From NCBI GenBank assembly GCA_017304945.1, contig JAFKLG010000078.1, positions 1 through 60,996 of the forward strand: DNA of 60,996 nucleotides, read 5' to 3'. This document shows positions 56,148-60,996 of the stretch, piece by piece; positions within the stretch are counted from its first letter, which is position 1; the number at the start of each line of letters is the position of its first letter. This stretch comes from Rhodospirillales bacterium (GTDB taxonomy: Bacteria; Pseudomonadota; Alphaproteobacteria; Acetobacterales; Acetobacteraceae). A program made the position numbers and the translations under genes. The notes below the pieces were generated by a model. It searched no databases, was not told where the DNA came from, and saw only the letters and a list, made by a program, of their open reading frames with translations.

Positions 56148-57722
56148 TCAGGCTTTCTTCACGTTCCAGAAGATCGGGAAGCCGTTGAGGATGTCGGTCA
56201 GCGACTTGCGGAAGGCGAAGGGCTGCATCCAGGCACCGGTCGGGATGTAGGGCACGTCCTGCCAGGCCTGGAGCTGGATGTCCCGGCAGATCCGCTTCTG
56301 GTCGTCCATGCTGGTCGCATCCAGGAACTCCCCGCGCAGCGCCTCGATCTTCTCCGAGGTCGGCCAGCCGAACGGACCCGCGCGGCCCATCCCGCGCAGG
56401 TAGGACTGGGTCGCCGGATTGATCGCGATCACGCCGGGGATGTAGTTGCACCACACGCTCCAGCCGCCCTTGTCCAGCCCCTCCTTGTTGGCGAGCCGCG
56501 GCAGCACCGTGCCCCAGTCCAGCGCCTGGTAGTCGAGGTTGACGCCCACCCGGCGGAACATGTCGGCGGCGATCTGGCTCATCGCATTCAGCGCCGGCAG
56601 GTCGGTGGGGACGACGAACACCACCTTCTCGCCCTTGTAGCCGGCGGCCTGCAGGTCGCGCTTCACCTTGTCCAGGTCACGCGGGCCGGTCATCACGTCG
56701 AGCCCGGCCTCGGTCGCGAACGGGCTCGCCGGCAGGAAGAAGCCGCAGCGGTCGTTCCACAGCGACTTGTCCTCGCCCATCACCGCGGTCATGTACTCGG
56801 TCTGGTCGACGCCGCCCAGGAAGGCACGGCGGATCGCCGGATTGTCGAACGGCGGCACCAGGCAGTTGAAGCGGATCATGCCCATCAGGCCGCCCTTCTC
56901 CTTCGCCTCCACCGCGATGTCGCGGTTCTTGCGCAGCAGCGGCAGCAGGTCGGGGGTGGGCTGCTCCCACCAGTCGATCTCGCCCTGCTGCAGCGCGCCG
57001 GCGGCGGTGGAGGCGTCGGGGATCGTGTGCCACTCGACCCGGTCGACATAGACGACCTTCGGGCCGGCGGCGAAGCTGGGCGTGCCGGACGGGCGGGGCA
57101 CGTAGCCGGTGAACTTCTCGTAGACCGCCCGCGCGCCGGCCAGCCGCTCGCTGGCGATGAAGCGGAACGGGCCGCTGCCCACCATGTCGGTGATCTGCAC
57201 GTTCACCGGCTGCGAGGCGAAGCGCTCCGGCATCACCGGGCAGAAGCTGGACGGCTTCGCCAGCGCCGTCGGCAGCAGCGGGAACGCCTTCTTCAGCTTG
57301 AACACGAAGGTCTTGTCGGAGGTGGCGGTCAGCTCGTTCGTCACCGCCATCAGGTTCTGGCCGAACGCGTCGATCTTGCCCCAGCGCTGGATGCTGGCGA
57401 CCGCATCGCGCGCCAGCACCTTCTGCCCGTCATGGAACATCAGCCCGTCGCGCAGGGTGATGGTCCAGGTCTTGCCGCCATCGTCGACGACATGGCCGTC
57501 GACCATCTGCGGCTGCGGCTGGAAGCTGTCGTCCAGACCGTAGAGCTGGTCGTAGACCATCATCCCGTGATTGCGCGTGACCAGGCCGGTGGTGAACACC
57601 GGATCCAGCAGCGCGAGATCCGCCTGCGGCGTGAACTTGATGGTCTTGGCGGCATCGGCGGCGCGCACCGCGGGCGCGGCGAGCGTGGCGGCGCTGGCCG
57701 CGAGGAACTGACGGCGTTTCAT
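56148..57722 (-). CDS. ABC transporter periplasmic substrate-binding protein, family 5, orphan (paralogue of the gene at 24988)
   Basis: A 524-residue exported protein. The N-terminus MKRRQFLAASAATLAAPAVRA is a twin-arginine-type signal peptide. The mature part carries family-5 landmarks QLYGLDDSFQPQPQMVDGHV and WTITLRDGLMFHDGQKVLARD, plus YVPRPSGTPSFAAGPKVVYVDRV, and lines up along its length with the protein at 24988-26583. No permease genes are present. It is the last gene of the amidase-like/aminotransferase/binding-protein unit, 178 bases after the aminotransferase, with tandem repeats in the gap. Ligand unknown; context suggests an amide or amino compound (inference). Confidence 0.92.
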   Translation of the reverse strand: MKRRQFLAASAATLAAPAVRAADAAKTIKFTPQADLALLDPVFTTGLVTRNHGMMVYDQLYGLDDSFQPQPQMVDGHVVDDGGKTWTITLRDGLMFHDGQKVLARDAVASIQRWGKIDAFGQNLMAVTNELTATSDKTFVFKLKKAFPLLPTALAKPSSFCPVMPERFASQPVNVQITDMVGSGPFRFIASERLAGARAVYEKFTGYVPRPSGTPSFAAGPKVVYVDRVEWHTIPDASTAAGALQQGEIDWWEQPTPDLLPLLRKNRDIAVEAKEKGGLMGMIRFNCLVPPFDNPAIRRAFLGGVDQTEYMTAVMGEDKSLWNDRCGFFLPASPFATEAGLDVMTGPRDLDKVKRDLQAAGYKGEKVVFVVPTDLPALNAMSQIAADMFRRVGVNLDYQALDWGTVLPRLANKEGLDKGGWSVWCNYIPGVIAINPATQSYLRGMGRAGPFGWPTSEKIEALRGEFLDATSMDDQKRICRDIQLQAWQDVPYIPTGAWMQPFAFRKSLTDILNGFPIFWNVKKA

Positions 57723-57841
57723 CTGCGTGAACCCCTGTGGTCGGTGTGGTCAGGCGAGTGGTCGCAACGCCCATTCGGGCGCGTTGTTGGCGGGCATGCT
57801 GTGCCCGCATCGGTCCGGCTCGTGCGAGCTCATGGTGTTGG

Positions 57842-57924
57842 GCGCATCTGCCTCATGCCGACAGGCGCATCTGCGCTCATGCTGGCGCGCGCATTTGCGC
57901 TCATGCTGACGCGCGCATTTGCGC
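57842..57924. repeat. 24-bp tandem repeat at the 3' end of the aminotransferase gene
   Basis: Copies at 57842-57864 (degenerate, 23 bases), 57865-57888 and 57889-57912 (two differences) and a partial copy 57913-57924. The unit contains the dyad GCGCAtNTGCGC (an A/T core inside GCGC arms). The last copy and a half encode the final residues of the aminotransferase (QMRASA and stop at 57901). Confidence 0.85.
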
Positions 57925-59136
57925 GACGGCGGCGAACCCGGTGTCCGCCGCGTCCAAGGCTGTCTGCACGTCGGCCTCCGTGTGCGCGGCACAGAGGAAC
58001 ATGTTGTGGCGCGGATGGAAGTAGGCGCCCCGGGTCAGCGCGGCGGCGCAGAACGTCTCGGCGCGGGCGAAGTCGGGATCGTCCTCGAACAGCACCATCG
58101 GCATCTGCACCGGGCCGGTCTGGCGCAGTGCCAGACCGTGCCGCGCCGCGCCCGCCGCAAGCCCGTCGCGCAGCGCCTGGCCGAGGCGCTCCATGGTCGG
58201 AATCGCCTCGCCTCGGCGCAGCTCACGCAAGGTGGCGACGCCCGCCGCCATCGCGATGGAGGAGCACCAGAAGGAGCCGGTGGTGAACACCTGCGTTGCC
58301 GCCTCGCGCCAGCGTTCGCTGCCGGTGACCGCGGCCAGCGCGTAGCCGTTGGCGATCGCCTTGCTCCAGGCCGAGAGGTCGGGGCGCACGCCCACCAGCT
58401 CCCACGAGCCGCCGAGATGCAGCCGGAATCCGGCGCGCACGTCGTCCAGGATCAGCGCGGCGCCGGTCGCGTCGCAGGCCGCCCGCGCGGCCTGGGCGAA
58501 TTCCCGCGTCGGCATCTCCTGGTCCTGGCCGAGATCGTGGCGGAAGGCGCTCACCAGGATGCCGGCCAGATCCGACCCGGCCTGGTCCACCGCGTTCCGC
58601 AGGCTGGCGAGATCGTTGTACTCGTAGTGGATCAGGTGCGCCCGATCCTCGGCGGTGACGCCCGCGAGCGAGGGGGAGCACCAGGGCACCGCCCCGTGAT
58701 ACGCGCCGCGCGCCACCAGCAGCTTGCGGCGGCCCGTGCCGGCCCGTGCCAGCGTCACCGCGACGGTGGTCGCATCGGATCCGTTCTTCTCGAACTGCAC
58801 CCAGTCGGCATGCGGGATCGTGTCGACCAGCAGTTCGGCGAGCTCCACCATCGCCTCGCCGGGTCCGTTCATGCAGTCGCCCCGCCCTTGCTGGCGCCGC
58901 ACCGCCTCCTCCACTTCCGGCGCGTGGTGGCCGAGGATGATCGGCCCCCAACTGCACATGAAATCGGTGTAGGCGTTGCCGTCCACGTCCCAGATCCGCG
59001 TGCCGTCGGCGCGATCGAAGAACTGCGGATAGCCGGGCCCGATCCGCGCGACGTTCTGGTGCCCCCACATGCCGCCGGGCACCACGCGCCGCGCCCGCGC
59101 GCGCAATGCGCCGTCGATCGAATTCGGCAGGGTCAT
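57901..59136 (-). CDS. Class III aminotransferase (glutamate-1-semialdehyde aminomutase-like)
   Basis: A 411-residue PLP enzyme. The lysine that binds PLP is Lys259 (SAWSKAIANGYALAAV), with Asp231 in LILDDVRAGFRLH for the pyridine nitrogen (Asp at 232 where family members usually have Glu). NGSDATTVAVTLARAGTGR and VFTTGSFWCSSIAMAA are family landmarks. It resembles HemL-like aminotransferases but is not the heme enzyme by context. Its ATG overlaps the stop of the upstream dimethylformamidase-like gene (ATGA), so they are coupled. Its C-terminal six residues lie in the 24-bp repeat. The substrate is unknown. Confidence 0.9.
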   Translation of the reverse strand: MTLPNSIDGALRARARRVVPGGMWGHQNVARIGPGYPQFFDRADGTRIWDVDGNAYTDFMCSWGPIILGHHAPEVEEAVRRQQGRGDCMNGPGEAMVELAELLVDTIPHADWVQFEKNGSDATTVAVTLARAGTGRRKLLVARGAYHGAVPWCSPSLAGVTAEDRAHLIHYEYNDLASLRNAVDQAGSDLAGILVSAFRHDLGQDQEMPTREFAQAARAACDATGAALILDDVRAGFRLHLGGSWELVGVRPDLSAWSKAIANGYALAAVTGSERWREAATQVFTTGSFWCSSIAMAAGVATLRELRRGEAIPTMERLGQALRDGLAAGAARHGLALRQTGPVQMPMVLFEDDPDFARAETFCAAALTRGAYFHPRHNMFLCAAHTEADVQTALDAADTGFAAVAQMRASA

Positions 59137-60996
59137 GCGCTGTCTCCGCGTTCGGCCCAGGGAATGGGCGTGGGATCCATGAAGCGCCGCAGCACGTTGC
59201 CCGTGATGCGGCTGACGTTGTTCTCGTAGCCGTTGTGCGAGAGGGAGCAGACCCAGGCGATCGAGCCGGTGGTGAACACGGCCCCGCCATTCGCGGTCGG
59301 GAACAGCGTCATGTCCGCCCGCACCCGCGCGTTCTGCTCGCCGGTCAGGCCGCGATGCGTGGTGCGGAACTCCTCCGGCGACGGCAACCCGCCATAGCCG
59401 ATGCGATCCGCGGTCGCGAGCAGCAGCAGTGCGGGCGGCGATCCCAACGAGGCATCCGCGCGGTCGATCTCCAGCCCCGCGGCGCCGTTCCCACGCAGGC
59501 CGAAATCGCCGATGGTTTCATCCGCACCGATCCCCTCGAACACGAAGGCGGCGTTCGGGTCGTGGCTGTCGGGCAGCCGCCGATACGAGGCGGAACGGTC
59601 GAACACCTGCGCGTCGAACCCCACCCCCACCAGCCGCTGCGGCGCCCTTCCATTCGCCCGCCACAATCCGCTCGGTTCTCCCGTGAAGGACAACCCGTTC
59701 TCGCCGGGCTCGCCCTCCCAGGTGCGGGTACCCTGCATGCCGCGCCGGATCTCCATCGTGTGCGGGCGCGTGGGATGCCAGCCGATCCGCCAGTAGAAGC
59801 CGTTGCCGCCGAGATACATGTGCCGCCCACCCGCCTGCTGATAGGCGGCGAAGGCGTTGAGCATGCGTTCGGAGAAATACTCCGGATGCGACACCGTGAT
59901 GACGCAGGCATAGGGCGACAGCACCTGCGCCCCGTGATGGTGGATGTCCTCGTCGGTGACGACGTCGTACTCGATGCCCTGCGCTTCCAGCCAGTCGAGC
60001 AGATGCGTGTCGTTGACGTAGTTGAACGTGTTGCCGCGTGGCCGCATGTTGAGGATCGGCCGTCCCGCCCCCGAGTAGCACCAGCCGCTGCCGTCGCTGT
60101 GCGTGTCGTAGGTCGACAGGCCCAGCTCCCGATGCTCCTGCAGGTAGACGTCGTCGAGCGAGAGGACCATCAGCCCTTCCAGCATGCTCTCCGCATGGGT
60201 CTGGTCGAGCCGCAGCGCCTGGTTGGCATAGGCGAGGAAGGTCGCCGTCGCGGCGACCACGGCCACGAGGGCGCGCGGCTTGCCGATCGGCGCCCGCACG
60301 AAGAACGGGACGTAGCTTTCCACCGCGACGCCGTCGGGCCGCGTCGCGCGCAGGCGGAGGGCGTGGAAGCCGGAGCGCCACTCGGCCGGGATGGTGGTCT
60401 GCAAGTCCGGCGACCAGCCGCAATCGAGCATGTCGTCGTCGTGGAACTGGAGCGCGCCGTATTGTTCCGGTGCCTCGGTCCAGCTCTGCGTGCGTCCGGT
60501 CCAGTTGGCGCCGGTCATCGCGCGGGTCGGCAGTTGCCGCAGCACGCCATGCAGCCCGTTCTGCGACCGGTCGTGGATCGTCTCCGTGTCCATGCCGATC
60601 GAGAAATCCCAGGCGGCGACGAGCAGCGGGTCGGCCAGGTCCGGCACCACTCGCTCGCACAGGAGCTGCAGCGCTTCGGGCGAGAGCGGCGCCGCATAGA
60701 GGCGTGGGCGGTCGACCTTGCCGTTGAAATGCGCGGTGGTGAGTCCGCTCGCGTCACGCAGATGCGCCGCGATGGTGAGCGGAAGCGCCGCCGTCCTCTC
60801 CGTCATGGCCGGGCCTGACCCGGCCATCCCTGCCATTCCCGCCGTCGCCGCCGTCCTCTCCGTCATGGCCGGGCTCGACCCGGCCATCCCCGCCATTGAC
60901 GGTGCCGCGGGGGATGGCTGGGTCGAACCCGGCCGTGATGATGAGACGGCGGTCCCGGTCGGGGCCGTCACCGCGTCAGACCGGTCCCGCCCCGCC
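59133..60996 (-). CDS. N,N-dimethylformamidase large-subunit-like protein, partial (N-terminus beyond window)
   Basis: The frame is open to the right edge with no stop; a GTG at 60971 is possible, but family members are longer, so the true start is probably outside. The visible 621 codons contain a LamG-like segment (HFNGKVDRPRLYAAP) and the large C-terminal domain of the N,N-dimethylformamidase beta subunit family, with STYDTHSDGSGWCYSG, RPRGNTFNYVNDTHLLDWLEAQG, HPEYFSERMLNAF and GGRHMYLGGNGFYWRI. Known members are iron amidases cleaving small formamides. Residues just before LTIAAHLRD consist of repeat-derived MAGxAGSxPAMTERT copies. It is the first visible gene of a unit with the aminotransferase. 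Confidence 0.8.
   Translation of the reverse strand, partial: AGRDRSDAVTAPTGTAVSSSRPGSTQPSPAAPSMAGMAGSSPAMTERTAATAGMAGMAGSGPAMTERTAALPLTIAAHLRDASGLTTAHFNGKVDRPRLYAAPLSPEALQLLCERVVPDLADPLLVAAWDFSIGMDTETIHDRSQNGLHGVLRQLPTRAMTGANWTGRTQSWTEAPEQYGALQFHDDDMLDCGWSPDLQTTIPAEWRSGFHALRLRATRPDGVAVESYVPFFVRAPIGKPRALVAVVAATATFLAYANQALRLDQTHAESMLEGLMVLSLDDVYLQEHRELGLSTYDTHSDGSGWCYSGAGRPILNMRPRGNTFNYVNDTHLLDWLEAQGIEYDVVTDEDIHHHGAQVLSPYACVITVSHPEYFSERMLNAFAAYQQAGGRHMYLGGNGFYWRIGWHPTRPHTMEIRRGMQGTRTWEGEPGENGLSFTGEPSGLWRANGRAPQRLVGVGFDAQVFDRSASYRRLPDSHDPNAAFVFEGIGADETIGDFGLRGNGAAGLEIDRADASLGSPPALLLLATADRIGYGGLPSPEEFRTTHRGLTGEQNARVRADMTLFPTANGGAVFTTGSIAWVCSLSHNGYENNVSRITGNVLRRFMDPTPIPWAERGDSA
60786..60936. repeat. 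Three palindromic repeats (ATGGCCGGG-N5-CCCGGCCAT) inside an open frame
   Basis: A 60-bp in-frame tandem duplication (copies 60786-60837 and 60846-60897) each carrying a perfect 9-bp palindrome: 60805-60827 and 60865-60887. A third, degenerate palindrome lies at 60914-60936. This palindrome is a widespread intergenic repeat in alphaproteobacteria; here it lies in the open frame of the dimethylformamidase-like gene. Confidence 0.85.

Noticed and set aside
57750..57992. Short frame with KCARQHER repeats
   Set aside because: It is a translation of the 24-bp repeat in another frame; the aminotransferase and the spacer explain it.

Overview
The window is about 61 kb of very GC-rich DNA (roughly 70% by eye). 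Gene order and protein sequences point to an alphaproteobacterium, most likely Rhodospirillales/Acetobacteraceae, perhaps Roseomonas-like. The reasons are the dapF-mtaB-ftsY run, the fabI-aroC pair next to pdxH, a grpE-dnaK-dnaJ run, the rsmB/heparinase/purH neighbourhood, solute-binding proteins without permease genes, and GC-rich palindromes between genes. I see no plasmid, phage, IS transposase or CRISPR. It looks like chromosome with housekeeping blocks separated by small catabolic or sensory modules.

Layout. 1-2.5 kb: pdxH (cut by the left edge), fabI, aroC. 2.7-5.0 kb: a chemoreceptor fused to a PilZ domain. 5.2-9.6 kb: rpmI-rplT-pheS-pheT with a readable promoter and an internal terminator. 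9.8-12.5 kb: an MFS transporter and a type I phosphodiesterase. 12.5-15.7 kb: a three-gene operon (PhyH oxygenase, beta-lactamase-fold hydrolase, HpcH/HpaI aldolase). 16-17 kb: YeiH-type exporter. 17.2-21.2 kb: grpE-dnaK-dnaJ. 21.3-26.6 kb: drug-efflux MFS, L-serine dehydratase, CMD protein, orphan ABC binding protein. 26.7-29.1 kb: a LOV blue-light histidine kinase, tRNA-Lys(CTT) with its promoter, and a 57-residue protein. 29.2-33.4 kb: GMC oxidoreductase, NTF2-like protein, haloacid dehalogenase, WcbI-like protein. 33.6-38.2 kb: thrC, a glycine-zipper protein, a lipoprotein and a membrane hybrid kinase. 38.4-45.9 kb: methyltransferase, four-domain rhodanese, comF, sulfotransferase, DapA-like lyase, phosphatase, glycosyltransferase. 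46-55.5 kb: purH, glycosyltransferase, heparinase, rpe, rsmB, ftsY, mtaB, dapF. 55.5-56.1 kb: gene-free and full of repeats. 56.1-61 kb: an operon of a dimethylformamidase-like protein, a class III aminotransferase and a second orphan binding protein.

How genes fit together. The housekeeping sets cover translation, protein folding, fatty-acid, aromatic, threonine, lysine/cell-wall and purine synthesis. The accessory modules look like scavenging of unusual carbon and nitrogen compounds: oxygenase plus hydrolase plus aldolase; alcohol oxidase plus dehalogenase; amidase-like plus aminotransferase plus binding protein. Three sensory proteins (chemoreceptor-PilZ, LOV kinase, membrane hybrid kinase) suggest responses to c-di-GMP, blue light and an unknown membrane signal.

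The items I would look at first are the LOV kinase, the amidase-like/aminotransferase/binding-protein operon whose first gene carries repeats inside its open frame, the repeat cluster at 55.6-56.0 kb, and the tetra-rhodanese with one live catalytic cysteine. Everything here comes from reading the sequence; no database search was run.
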